Assembly: GCA_002840405.1 (NCBI GenBank)
Contig: PHAR01000004.1
Span: 453,970 to 517,969 of the forward strand
Origin: Deltaproteobacteria bacterium HGW-Deltaproteobacteria-8
Lineage (GTDB): Bacteria; Desulfobacterota; Desulfovibrionia; Desulfovibrionales; Desulfovibrionaceae
Length of the DNA: 64,000 nt
Reading direction: 5' to 3'
This document shows positions 42,117 through 52,204 of this stretch, piece after piece. How positions within the stretch are numbered: position 1 is the stretch's first letter; every line of letters starts with the position of its first letter. The notes under the pieces were generated by a model, which searched no databases, had not been told where the DNA came from, and was given only the letters and a program-made list of their open reading frames with translations. A program made the translations under genes and the position numbers.

Positions 42117-42425
42117 GTGAAAAAACTCGCCCTGACCCTGGCCGTGGCCTTTGCCCTGGCAGTCACCCTCGCCGCCGCCGCCTTTGCTGCGGACGGCAAG
42201 GCCCTGTTTGTGAAGTGCGCTGGCTGCCACGGCGCGGACGGCGCCAAGACCGCCCTGGGCAACAAGGCCCTCAAGGGCCTCTCCGCCGACACCATCGCCA
42301 AGGCCCTGGCCGGATACAAGGCCAAGACCTTCGGCGGCGCCAAGAAGGCCATGATGGAAGGCCAGGCCGCCACCCTCTCCGACGCCGACATGAAGGCCCT
42401 GGCCGACTACATCAGCAAGCTGTAA
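42117..42425 (+). CDS. Monohaem cytochrome c (second of a tandem pair)
   Basis: 102 residues. The GTG at 42117 has ATGGAGGA upstream; an ATG at 42105 without a site would add four residues. Signal peptide (ALAVTLAAAAFA-ADG), haem motif CAGCH, and the repeated KGLSADTIAKALAGYKAKTFGGAKKAMMEGQA, which matches its neighbour's KGLSAEDFTKKMMGYKAKTYGGTKKATMEKSA. A clear local duplication. Periplasmic electron carrier for the oxidase. Confidence 0.9.
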   Translation: MKKLALTLAVAFALAVTLAAAAFAADGKALFVKCAGCHGADGAKTALGNKALKGLSADTIAKALAGYKAKTFGGAKKAMMEGQAATLSDADMKALADYISKL

Positions 42426-42429
42426 GCCC

Positions 42430-43401
42430 ATGCCGAGCCCTGACCGCACCTGGCCTCTGGCCCACGGCATCGCCCTTGCCGCCGCCCTCCTGCTGCTGAC
42501 GCCGGCAACAGGCCGGGCCGCCGCGCCCGGGACGACGGCTGTCGCGGCCGAGACAATGCCCGGTGCGGCCATGGGCAACAGCAGCCACCAACGACACGAC
42601 CCTTCCGCCGCGCCCGCCGGGACCGCAGCCTCAAAAGCGGCCCCGGCAGGCGCGGCGCAGACGGGAGTGCCGCAGGTGGGCGTTGCCGAGCGCCTCGGCC
42701 AGCAGGCGGACCTGGACGCGATCCTTGTGGGCGAGGACGGCCAGAAGCTGCGCCTGGGCGACCTGGTGACCATGCCCACCATCCTCGCGCCGGTGTATTA
42801 TTCCTGCCCCAACGAGTGCAACGTGCTGCTGGGAACACTGGCGAGCGCGCTGCCCCAGGTGGGCCTGACGCCTGGCCGCGACTATCAGGTTCTGGCCGTG
42901 AGCTTCGACGACCACGACACCCCGTCCACGGCCACCAAGCGCAAGGGCGATTTCCTCAACGCCGGGGCCATGACCGGGATGAAGGACTTTCCGCCGCAGG
43001 CCTGGCGTTTCCTCACAGGGGATGAAACGAACATCCGCCGCGTCATGGACTCCATAGGCTTCGGCTTCATGCGCACGGGCGACTCCTTCAAGCACTCCGT
43101 GGTGCTCGTGGCGCTCTCGCCCTCGGGCAAGATCACGCGCTACCTGTACGGCATCAAACCCCTGCCCTTCGACATCGCCATGGCCGCCACCGAGGCCGCC
43201 GGGGGCAAGACCGGGCTCTCGATCCAGCGCGCTGTGGCCATGTGCTACACCTACGACCCGCAGGGCCGCAGGTACGTGTTCGACATCGTGAAGGTGACGG
43301 GCGCCACCGTGCTCGCGGCCCTGGGCCTGTTCGGGCTGTTTTTGGCCTTTGGCGGCAAGAAGCGCAACATTTCCCCGAAGGACGGGCCGCCCAAGGCGTA
43401 A
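42430..43401 (+). CDS. SCO1/SenC-family copper chaperone
   Basis: 323 residues. Sco proteins deliver copper to the CuA site of cytochrome c oxidase. Signal peptide or anchor at residues 10-30, a long Ala/Pro/Met/His-rich linker (to about 85), then a thioredoxin-like domain with the copper pair CPNEC, and the conserved His in SFKHSVVL. A C-terminal transmembrane helix (VTGATVLAALGLFGLFLAFGG) anchors it, which is not seen in every Sco. Gene order in the cox operon supports the role. The stop is 29 bp before coxA. Confidence 0.9.
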   Translation: MPSPDRTWPLAHGIALAAALLLLTPATGRAAAPGTTAVAAETMPGAAMGNSSHQRHDPSAAPAGTAASKAAPAGAAQTGVPQVGVAERLGQQADLDAILVGEDGQKLRLGDLVTMPTILAPVYYSCPNECNVLLGTLASALPQVGLTPGRDYQVLAVSFDDHDTPSTATKRKGDFLNAGAMTGMKDFPPQAWRFLTGDETNIRRVMDSIGFGFMRTGDSFKHSVVLVALSPSGKITRYLYGIKPLPFDIAMAATEAAGGKTGLSIQRAVAMCYTYDPQGRRYVFDIVKVTGATVLAALGLFGLFLAFGGKKRNISPKDGPPKA

Positions 43402-43430
43402 ACCCGCCCGCCCACGCCACAGGAGAGCAC

Positions 43431-45084
<1,654 letters not shown>

Positions 45085-45092
<8 letters not shown>

Positions 45093-45714
45093 GCACATTG
45101 CCGCCGCCACGCCCCTGGGGGGCCACCCCAAGGACTACCACGCCGCCAAGATGGGCATGTGGCTGTTCCTGTTCACCGAGATCCTGCTCTTCGGCGGGCT
45201 GTTTTTGCTGTACGCCAGCTACCGGCACAAGTTCCCCCAGGCCTTCCACGCGGGTGGCCAGACGCTGGACGTGTTCCTCGGGGGCCTGAACACCGTGGTG
45301 CTCATCACCTCAAGCCTCAGCGTGGCGCTGTCCATCACGGCGCTGCGGCGCGGGGAGCTCACGCGCTGCCTGTGGCTGCTCAGCTTCACCATCGCCTGCG
45401 CAGGCGCCTTCATGGTCAACAAGACCATCGAGTGGATGGCCAAGTTCCACCACGGTCTCATCCCCGGCTCCGAGCACATGCTTGGGCTGCCCCAGGGCCA
45501 GAGCATCTTCTACGGGCTGTATTTCGCCATGACCGGGCTGCACGGCATCCATGTCATCATCGGGGCCTCGGTGCTGGCGTGGGTCATGCTGCTCATCAGG
45601 CAGGGCAAGGTCACGGCCGAGGACTACGTGGTGCTGGAGAACGCCGGGCTTTACTGGCACATCGTGGACCTGGTGTGGATCTACCTGTTCCCCCTGTTCT
45701 ACCTCATCTCCTGA
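45085..45714 (+). CDS. coxC: Cytochrome c oxidase subunit III
   Basis: 209 residues with five to six membrane segments. Features: AKMGMWLFLFTEILLFGGLF, TIEWMAKFHHGLIPG, GLYFAMTGLHGIHVIIG and LYWHIVDLVWIYLFPLFYL, all typical of subunit III. It overlaps coxA by 8 bp. Confidence 0.95.
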
Positions 45715-45727
45715 CGTGGGGGCGGCA

Positions 45728-46039
45728 ATGACAGACACGCACGAAGTACCGCATTCCAAGGACCAGGGGCACGCCCTGAGCTACCGTTTCCTGACCCTGG
45801 TCTGGCTGGGGCTCATGTGCCTCACCGCGCTGACCATCGGCGCCGCCAGGATCGACCTGGGCTACCTGAACGTGGTGGCGGCGCTCGGCATCGCCAGCGC
45901 CAAGGCCTGTCTGGTGATCTTCTTCTTCATGCACCTGAAGTACGAGAACCGGCTGCTCAAGGGCATGGTGCTCACGGCCTTCGTCATCCTGGCCATCGCC
46001 ATAGGGCTCACGTTCGTGGACGTGGGCTACAGGTACTAG
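45728..46039 (+). CDS. coxD: Cytochrome c oxidase subunit IV
   Basis: 103 residues with three predicted transmembrane helices (LTLVWLGLMCLTALTIGAA; VVAALGIASAKACLVIFFFMHLKYE; LLKGMVLTAFVILAIAIGLTFVD). The segment AKACLVIFFFMHLKYE is typical of the bacterial subunit IV (COX4_pro). The ATG at 45728 is 13 bp after coxC and 10 bp before coxB. Confidence 0.9.
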   Translation: MTDTHEVPHSKDQGHALSYRFLTLVWLGLMCLTALTIGAARIDLGYLNVVAALGIASAKACLVIFFFMHLKYENRLLKGMVLTAFVILAIAIGLTFVDVGYRY

Positions 46040-46049
46040 GAGCGATGCC

Positions 46050-47411
46050 ATGAGCGCACCCGAACTCGCAGCCCAGCAGGCCGTCACCTCAGTAGGCCAG
46101 GCCGTGGCCACGGCCCATCCCGGCAACCTGGTCAACGTCGTCGCGGCGGTGGACAACACCTTCCTTTTGATCTTCGGCATCTCGGCGGCGCTGCTGGTCC
46201 TCATCACTGCGGCCATGATCTATTTCGTCATCCGCTACAGCCGCAAGAACAACCCCGTGCCTGCGGACTTCTCGGGCAACCTCTGGGCCGAGGTCATCTG
46301 GATCGTGCTGCCCACGCTGCTGGTCCTGGGCATGTTCTGGTCCGGCTGGCACAGCTACCGCGCCCTGCGCGACGCCCCGGCCGAGGCGCTGGAGATCAAG
46401 GTCCAGGCGCGCATGTGGTCCTGGGACTTCGAGTACCCGGACGGGCGGCACAGCGGCACCCTGGTGGTGCCCGTGGGCAAGCCGGTGAAGCTCTCCCTGA
46501 CGAGCAAGGACGTTATCCACGGGTTCTTCGCCCCGGCCTTCCGGCTCAAGATCGACACCGTGCCGGGCATGACAAGCCACGCCTGGTTCCGGGCCGACAA
46601 GGAGGGCGAGTACGTCATCTTCTGCTCGGTCTACTGCGGCCTGCAACACGCCAAGATGCTCTCGGCCATCAAGGCCGTGAGCCAGGCGGAGTTCGAACGC
46701 TTCCTGGCCGAAAAGCCCGCCAGCGCGGGAAACCCCGGCAAGGCGCTCATGGACGCCAAGGGCTGCCTGGGCTGCCACAGCCTGGACGGCACCGAGTCCG
46801 TGGGGCCGAGCCTCAAGGGCGTGTACGGGAAGACGGGCGTGTTCGTGGTGCCGGGCGGCAAGGACAAGGGCGAAAAGCGCCTGAAGCTCGACGAGGCCGG
46901 ACTGAAGCAGGTCATCATGGAGCAGCGGGTCTGGCGCGTGAAGGGCTTTGAGCCCGTGATGCCGGGCTACGCGGACCAGATGTCGCCGGACGAACTGGCC
47001 CAGATCATCGACTTCCTGAAGAGCGGCGAGGCGCCCGGCGCAGTCGGCGGGGTTACGGTCCCGACCGCAACGCCGGAGCAGGGCCGCGCCCTGGCCGAGG
47101 CCCAGGGCTGCCTGGGCTGCCATTCCACGGACGGCAGCGAGATCGTGGGCCCGAGCTTCAAGGGCCTGTTCGGCTCCGCGAGCACGGCCAAGGACAAGGC
47201 CCCGGTGGACCGTGGCTTTGTGCAGGCGCTCTTGAAAGACCCTGCCACGCGCCTGGGCAGGCCCTCGTCCATGCCCGCGTACCCGGACCTGACCGACGCC
47301 GAGCGCCAGCAGCTGCTCCTGTTCCTAGAGTCCCTGGCCGCTGTGCCCGGCATGGAGCACAAGGCCGGGGAAATGGCCGGGCATGAGGCCGCAACCGGAG
47401 CGCACAAGTGA
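46050..47411 (+). CDS. coxB: Cytochrome c oxidase subunit II with two cytochrome c domains
   Basis: 453 residues. Two N-terminal transmembrane helices, a cupredoxin domain with the CuA site C192-x3-C196-x3-H200 plus M203 (CSVYCGLQHAKM), then two cytochrome c domains with CLGCH at 239-243 and 354-358. Most caa3 enzymes have one haem c here. The two-haem form has been described for a Desulfovibrio vulgaris oxidase, as far as I recall, and gives a second entry for electrons from soluble cytochromes. The stop overlaps ctaB. Confidence 0.94.
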   Translation: MSAPELAAQQAVTSVGQAVATAHPGNLVNVVAAVDNTFLLIFGISAALLVLITAAMIYFVIRYSRKNNPVPADFSGNLWAEVIWIVLPTLLVLGMFWSGWHSYRALRDAPAEALEIKVQARMWSWDFEYPDGRHSGTLVVPVGKPVKLSLTSKDVIHGFFAPAFRLKIDTVPGMTSHAWFRADKEGEYVIFCSVYCGLQHAKMLSAIKAVSQAEFERFLAEKPASAGNPGKALMDAKGCLGCHSLDGTESVGPSLKGVYGKTGVFVVPGGKDKGEKRLKLDEAGLKQVIMEQRVWRVKGFEPVMPGYADQMSPDELAQIIDFLKSGEAPGAVGGVTVPTATPEQGRALAEAQGCLGCHSTDGSEIVGPSFKGLFGSASTAKDKAPVDRGFVQALLKDPATRLGRPSSMPAYPDLTDAERQQLLLFLESLAAVPGMEHKAGEMAGHEAATGAHK

Positions 47412-48313
47412 GCCCCGACGCCGCTGTCGCCACCGCCCCGGCCGCCGTTTCAGCCAGCAGCCTGGCCGACCTCGTTGCCCTGCTCAGGCCGCGCATCGGC
47501 CTTTTGGCCGCAGCCGGAACCTGCGCCGGATTCGTCACGCACCTCCCCCCGGAAGGGGCAACAGGGTCTGGTCTGCTCTACGCTGCCGCCGGAGCCCTGC
47601 TGCTTTCCTGCGGCGCTTCCGCTCTCAACCAGGTGCAGGAGCGCCGCGAGGACGCCCTCATGGTCCGCACCAGGAACCGGCCCCTGCCCACGGCGCGCCT
47701 GGGCGTGCGCGCGGCCCTCTGCGCCGGCCTGCTCTGCCTGGCCTGCGCCGGGGCGCTGCTCGCCGCCACGCCGGGCGGGTGGGCGGCCGCGGCCCTGGTC
47801 CCGCTCACCCTGGCCCTGTACAACGGCCTGTACACGCCGCTCAAGAAGCGCACCAGCCTGGCCATGCTGGTGGGCGGACTGGCCGGGGCCCTGCCGCCGG
47901 TGCTGGGCTGCGTGAGCGCCGGAGGCTCCCCCCTCACGCCCCGCGCCCTGCTGCTGGCCGCCGTGTTCTACGCCTGGCAGGTGCCGCATTTCTGGCTCTT
48001 CGCCCGGCTGCACAGCGCGGACTACAAGGCCGCAGGCTTCCTGGCCCCGCACCAGGGCGTGGGCCGGACAGGCGCGCACGGGGCCTTGGCCCTGTGGATC
48101 GTCTGCTACGGTGCGCTGATGCTGCTTTTGCCCGCCTTCGGGCTGGTGGGCGCGGAGCCGACCAAATGGCTGGTGACGGCCCTGGCCCTGGCCCTCCTGG
48201 GCGCGGCCTGGCCCCTTGTCTCGCGCGAGCGCCTGGGCTTCGCCCTGGTCAACGCCTCCCTCGTGCTGCTGCTCGTGTTCCTCACTGTCGACGCCCTGCG
48301 CGGCGCAGCCTGA
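47408..48313 (+). CDS. ctaB: Haem O synthase (protohaem IX farnesyltransferase)
   Basis: 301 residues of the UbiA prenyltransferase family with about eight membrane segments. The first Asp-rich-type motif reads NQVQERREDALMVRTRNRPLP and the second is near FYAWQVPHFWLFARLHSADYKAAGF, both typical of CtaB/CyoE. The start is a GTG overlapping the coxB stop. It makes haem O for the oxidase; no ctaA is seen, so the oxidase may use haem O rather than haem A. Confidence 0.92.
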   Translation: MSPDAAVATAPAAVSASSLADLVALLRPRIGLLAAAGTCAGFVTHLPPEGATGSGLLYAAAGALLLSCGASALNQVQERREDALMVRTRNRPLPTARLGVRAALCAGLLCLACAGALLAATPGGWAAAALVPLTLALYNGLYTPLKKRTSLAMLVGGLAGALPPVLGCVSAGGSPLTPRALLLAAVFYAWQVPHFWLFARLHSADYKAAGFLAPHQGVGRTGAHGALALWIVCYGALMLLLPAFGLVGAEPTKWLVTALALALLGAAWPLVSRERLGFALVNASLVLLLVFLTVDALRGAA

Positions 48314-48338
48314 TCCCCCACACTCAAGGAGCCGCCCC

Positions 48339-48770
48339 ATGATCATGTGGATACATCCCGTCCTGCAAACCCTGGCCCTGGTCCTCTCACTCTACGTGCT
48401 GTATCTGGGCTGGGTGCGCTTCGCCTTCGCGCACCTGGGCAAAAAGGGCGTGGTCTTCGCCTGGAAACGGCATGTGCTGCTGGGCAAGGTGGTGCTCTGC
48501 ACCTGGGCCGCAGACTTCGCCATCGGCCTCGCCGCCGCCTGGTGGGGTTGGAAAAGCGTGTTCATCACCCACCACCACTACCTGGTGGCCCTGGTCATGC
48601 TGCCGCTCATCCTCTTCGCCCTGGCCTCGGGGCTTGTCATGGACCGGACCAAGGCCAAGCGCACAGCGCTTCCCCTGGCGCACGGCTGCGCCAATGCCCT
48701 GCTCGTGCTCCTGGCCCTGTACCAGCTCTATACCGGCATCTGGATCCTGCGGGACATGGTCATCGGCTAG
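48339..48770 (+). CDS. Four-helix membrane protein at the end of the cox operon (DUF4079-like)
   Basis: 143 residues, ATG at 48339 after CAAGGAGCC. Four transmembrane helices; conserved-looking histidines in MWIHPVLQTLALVLSLYVLY, TWAADFAIGLAAAWWGW with THHHYLVALVMLPL and LAHGCANALLVLLALYQLYTG. It resembles the DUF4079/cytochrome b561-like group, which may bind haem. Co-transcribed with the cox genes, 25 bp after ctaB; a role in oxidase assembly or electron transfer is a guess. Confidence 0.7.
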   Translation: MIMWIHPVLQTLALVLSLYVLYLGWVRFAFAHLGKKGVVFAWKRHVLLGKVVLCTWAADFAIGLAAAWWGWKSVFITHHHYLVALVMLPLILFALASGLVMDRTKAKRTALPLAHGCANALLVLLALYQLYTGIWILRDMVIG

Positions 48771-48838
48771 ACCCGAGAGGCCACCTCTGGATGCCTCGGC
48801 AGGGGGCTTGTCCGCGGGTGTTGACGCGCGCGTTGTGT

Positions 48839-48856
48839 TATGTCATTTTCGACATA
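48839..48856. promoter_or_regulatory. Inverted repeat TATGTC-N6-GACATA
   Basis: A perfect 6-bp dyad with a 6-bp spacer, the geometry of CRP/FNR-family sites, lies 29 bp before a small ORF. A TTGACG (48821-48826) just upstream may be a -35. No site-specific regulator can be named. Confidence 0.35.
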
Positions 48857-48884
48857 GGAAATGCATCAACACAACGAGGCCATC

Positions 48885-49079
48885 ATGAAAACAGATCCTC
48901 GCGCCGCCTGCGGACAACCGCCCCGCCCCGCCAATGCCCAGACGAACCGCTGCCTGCCCTTCTGCGGCCTGGGCGCGGAGGACTATCTGAAAAGCCATGC
49001 CGCGCATTGCGGCATGCTGCAGTTGGCGCCGCGCGCGCCGCACACGGGCGAGCTCTCGGACACGGTGACGGAGTCCTGA
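48885..49079 (+). CDS. Small hypothetical protein
   Basis: 64 codons from an ATG with GAGG 6 bp upstream (CGAGGCCATC). High GC at third positions fits real coding. Sequence has four cysteines (AACGQP, NRCLPFCGLG, AHCGM) that could bind a metal, and no membrane segment. No family recognised. It stands alone between the cox operon and the aldehyde dehydrogenase gene, behind the dyad at 48839. It could also be chance. Confidence 0.4.
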   Translation: MKTDPRAACGQPPRPANAQTNRCLPFCGLGAEDYLKSHAAHCGMLQLAPRAPHTGELSDTVTES

Positions 49080-49221
49080 CCAGCCCCGGCATCCACACCG
49101 CCCCGCCTCCACCACCAGACACCACACAAGCTTGGCGCTGCCGCAGAGTTACGCGAGAATGAGCGGACCATGCGCGCCCTGCCGTTCACCATTGACTCAG
49201 ACCCATCGCAAGGAGTGATGC

Positions 49222-50856
49222 GTGCCAAAGCCCCAAGTCCCCACTGACCGGCTCGCCGAGTTGTTTCCCGAAGCGTCCGCCATCCCCGCCGACTACGCCG
49301 CCGCGCTGCCCTGCGACAGCAAAGAGTACCTCATGGGTGGCGAACTGCGCGCCTGGGGCGGGCCCATGCAGGAAATCCACTCGCCCATCCTCGTGCGGCA
49401 CGGCCAGGAGATGCACCCCCAGATTATCGGCTCCTGCCCGGTGCTGAACGGCGAGACCGGCATGCTGGCCCTGGACGCCGCCTGCAGGGCCTTCGACAAC
49501 GGACGCGGGGCCTGGCCCACCATGAGCGTGGGCGGGCGCATCAAGGCCGTGGAGGACTTTGCCCGGCGCATGGTTGCCAAGCGCGAAGAGATCGTGCGCC
49601 TCATGTCCTGGGAAATCTGCAAGTCCCTGGCCGACTGCGGCAAGGAATTCGACCGCACCGTGGAGTACATCCAGGACACCGTGTCCGCCCTGAAGGAGCT
49701 GGACCGCGCCTCCTCGGGCTTTGTCATGGAGGCGGACATCCTGGGCCAGATCCGGCGCTCGCCCCTGGGCGTGGTGCTATGCATGGGGCCGTTCAACTAC
49801 CCCCTGAACGAGACCTTCGCCACCCTCATCCCGGCGCTGATCATGGGCAACACCGTGCTCATGAAGACGCCCAAGATCGGCAAGCTGCTCATCTTTCCGC
49901 TGCTGGAATGCTTTTGCGCGGCCTTTCCGGCCGGCGTCATCAACATCATCTCCGGCGGCCGGGACATGCTCACTCCGATCATGGCCTCGGGCAAGGTGAC
50001 CGTGCTGGCCTTCATCGGCACCAGCCGCGCGGCCGACGCCATGCGCTCCCTGCACCCCAAGCCCCACCGCCTGCGCTGCGTGCTGGGCCTGGAGGCCAAG
50101 AACGCCGCCATCGTGCTCGAAGACGCGGACATGGCCCAGGCCGTGAGCGAGTGCCTGCGCGGCTCGCTCGCCTTCAACGGGCAGCGCTGCACGGCCATCA
50201 AGATGATCCACGTGGCCCGCGCGCGCGCGGACGAGTTCCTGGAGCGCTTCTGCGCGGGCGTGGCCAAGCTCAAGGTCGGCATGCCCTGGGAGCCGGGCGT
50301 GGACATCACCCCCCTGCCGGAGCCCGGCAAGGCGGCCTACCTGCAGGGACTGGTGGAGGACGCCCTGGCCCTGGGCGCGACGGTGGTGAACCCCGGCGGC
50401 GGAGCCGTGCGGGAGACGCTCTTCGCCCCGGCCGTGCTGTACGCCGTGGACGAGCGCATGCGCGTGTACCACGAGGAGCAGTTCGGACCCGTGGTGCCCG
50501 TGGCCTCCTTCACGGACATCGAGGAGCCGCTACGTTACGTCTCCGAGTCCAGCTACGGGCAGCAGGTCAGCCTCTTCGGCACCGACCCGGACCAGATGGC
50601 CGCGCTCATCGACCCGCTGGTGAACCAGGTCGGCCGCGTGAACCTGAACAGCCAGTGCCAGCGCGGGCCAGACAACTTCCCCTTCACCGGGCGCAAGGAC
50701 TCGGCCGAGGGCACGCTCTCCGTGCACGACGCCCTGCGCGCCTTCTCCATCCGCTCGCTGGTGGCCGCGCGCGACGTGGAGGCCAACAAGGCCATGCTCA
50801 CGGCAATCCTGAACGGGCGCAAGTCAACCTTCCTGTCCACGGACTACATCTTCTAG
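49222..50856 (+). CDS. gapN: GapN-type non-phosphorylating glyceraldehyde-3-phosphate dehydrogenase
   Basis: A 544-residue aldehyde dehydrogenase superfamily enzyme that, if GapN, oxidises glyceraldehyde-3-phosphate to 3-phosphoglycerate with NADP+ and without ATP. GTG start at 49222 after GCAAGGAGTGATGC. Features: GPFNYPLNETFATLIPALIMGN (ALDH cofactor loop), FIGTSRAADAMR, LGLEAKNAAIVLEDADM with the general-base Glu, FNGQRCTAIK with the catalytic Cys, and EEQFGPVVPV. The end, CQRGPDNFPFTGRKDSAEGTLSV, is as in plant and bacterial GapN. It is about 40 residues longer than typical at the N-terminus. The hairpin AGGCCG...CGGCCT at 50855-50880 may act in termination. Confidence 0.85.
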   Translation: MPKPQVPTDRLAELFPEASAIPADYAAALPCDSKEYLMGGELRAWGGPMQEIHSPILVRHGQEMHPQIIGSCPVLNGETGMLALDAACRAFDNGRGAWPTMSVGGRIKAVEDFARRMVAKREEIVRLMSWEICKSLADCGKEFDRTVEYIQDTVSALKELDRASSGFVMEADILGQIRRSPLGVVLCMGPFNYPLNETFATLIPALIMGNTVLMKTPKIGKLLIFPLLECFCAAFPAGVINIISGGRDMLTPIMASGKVTVLAFIGTSRAADAMRSLHPKPHRLRCVLGLEAKNAAIVLEDADMAQAVSECLRGSLAFNGQRCTAIKMIHVARARADEFLERFCAGVAKLKVGMPWEPGVDITPLPEPGKAAYLQGLVEDALALGATVVNPGGGAVRETLFAPAVLYAVDERMRVYHEEQFGPVVPVASFTDIEEPLRYVSESSYGQQVSLFGTDPDQMAALIDPLVNQVGRVNLNSQCQRGPDNFPFTGRKDSAEGTLSVHDALRAFSIRSLVAARDVEANKAMLTAILNGRKSTFLSTDYIF

Positions 50857-50880
50857 GCCGCAGGGCGCGCGCCCCGGCCT

Positions 50881-51127
50881 TGCCAAGACGCAGGAACAGG
50901 GCTGTGCTGCCGCTCAAGGCTGCGCAGCCTATGGCCATTTGTATGTCCGGGGAGGGCTCCGGCTAGGGGCTGGAATCTTCGGGCCACAGCGGCTATCATC
51001 TGCGCGAGTCCGGCCTGCTGGCGCGGGAGCCAACCCGCTGACAAGCCGGTGCAGGGGCGCCTTGCGCCAGAGGGTTTACGCGCAGCCGGTCACACACCGA
51101 ACAGCCCCAAAAAGGACAAGGCCGGAC
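50881..51127 (+). other. Possible structured leader upstream of xdhC
   Basis: About 250 bp without a gene. From 51018 to 51070 a 7-bp stem (CTGGCGC/GCGCCAG) encloses GC-rich inner elements (GGGAGCC, AAGCCGGTG, GGGGCGCC). It precedes a molybdenum-enzyme accessory operon, so an RNA element is conceivable. I could not match it to the molybdenum-cofactor or any other riboswitch consensus by eye. Confidence 0.25.
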
Positions 51128-52204
51128 ATGAACGACATCCTGCACACCCTGCTCACGCACCTGGAGCGCGGCGCGAGCCTGGCCCAGGCCACCATCCTGA
51201 CCCACGAGGGCAGCACCCCGCGCTCGGCAGGCAGCCGCATGCTGCTCGCGCCGGACGCGGGCGGCGGCGTGCGGATCATCGCCGGGACCGTGGGCGGCGG
51301 GCTGGTAGAGGCCCGGGTCATGGGCCGCGCGGCCCAGGTCCTGGCCGACGGCCAGCGTTGCGTGGAGTCCTTCGAGCTCACGGGCGAGCTGGCCGCCGGG
51401 GTCGACATGATCTGCGGCGGGAGGCTGCGCGTATTCCTGGAGCGGCTGGAGCCCGGCGACCTGCCCCTGTTTCGCCATCTGGACCAGGCCCTGGGCCAGG
51501 GCCAGCGCTGCCTGCGGCTCACGCCGCTGGGGCAGGGCCCGGCGAGCCTGCTCCTGCCTGAGGGAGAGTACCTTGGCGCGCAGGTGGACCCGGAACTGGC
51601 CCGGGAAGCCAGGCGCACGGGCCTGGACATCACAGCGCCCGTGGTCTTTACGGCCAGCGGACGGGAGTTCGCCCTGGAACCCTGGGCTGCGGCCAGCCCG
51701 CTCCTGATCTTCGGCGCGGGCCACGTGTCCCGGTCCACGGCCCAGGTGGCGGCGCTCGTCGGCTTCCAGGTCACGGTGCTGGACGACCGCCCGGACTTCG
51801 CCAACGCCGAACGTTTCCCCCAGGCCCGGCCAAGGGTCCTGGACTCCTACGACACCTGCTTTGACGGCCTGCCCAGCGGACCCGAGGCCTTTGTGGTCAT
51901 CGTCACGCGCGGGCATGTGCACGACGCCGAGGTGCTGGCCCAGGCCCTGCGCACCCGCGCCGGGTACATCGGCATGATCGGCAGCCGCCGCAAGCGCGAT
52001 GCCCTATACGAGCGCCTGCGCGCCCAGGGCTTCACCGAAGCGGACCTGGGCCGGGTGCGCTGCCCCATCGGCCTGGACATCGGGGCCGAAACGCCAGAGG
52101 AAATCGCCGTGAGCATCAACGCCGAACTCATTTCCAGCCGAGCAGAACGCATTTCCAGCCGGACCAAGATGAGCGCGGCCGGGACAGGGACGCCAGCGTC
52201 ATGA
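51128..52204 (+). CDS. xdhC: XdhC-family molybdenum cofactor insertion/maturation protein
   Basis: 358 residues. XdhC proteins bind and sulfurate the molybdenum cofactor and hand it to xanthine dehydrogenase or aldehyde oxidoreductase-type hydroxylases. The N-terminal XdhC domain has ATILTHEGSTPRSAGSRML and TVGGGLVEARVMG; the C-terminal Rossmann domain has LLIFGAGHVSRSTAQVAALVGFQVTVLDDR, VTRGHVHDAEVLAQAL and GYIGMIGSRRKRDALYERL. The ATG at 51128 follows AAGGACAAGGCC. The C-terminus is Ser/Arg-rich with a repeated SSRxERISSR. It overlaps the phosphatase gene by 4 bp. No hydroxylase subunit is in the window. Confidence 0.92.
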   Translation: MNDILHTLLTHLERGASLAQATILTHEGSTPRSAGSRMLLAPDAGGGVRIIAGTVGGGLVEARVMGRAAQVLADGQRCVESFELTGELAAGVDMICGGRLRVFLERLEPGDLPLFRHLDQALGQGQRCLRLTPLGQGPASLLLPEGEYLGAQVDPELAREARRTGLDITAPVVFTASGREFALEPWAAASPLLIFGAGHVSRSTAQVAALVGFQVTVLDDRPDFANAERFPQARPRVLDSYDTCFDGLPSGPEAFVVIVTRGHVHDAEVLAQALRTRAGYIGMIGSRRKRDALYERLRAQGFTEADLGRVRCPIGLDIGAETPEEIAVSINAELISSRAERISSRTKMSAAGTGTPAS

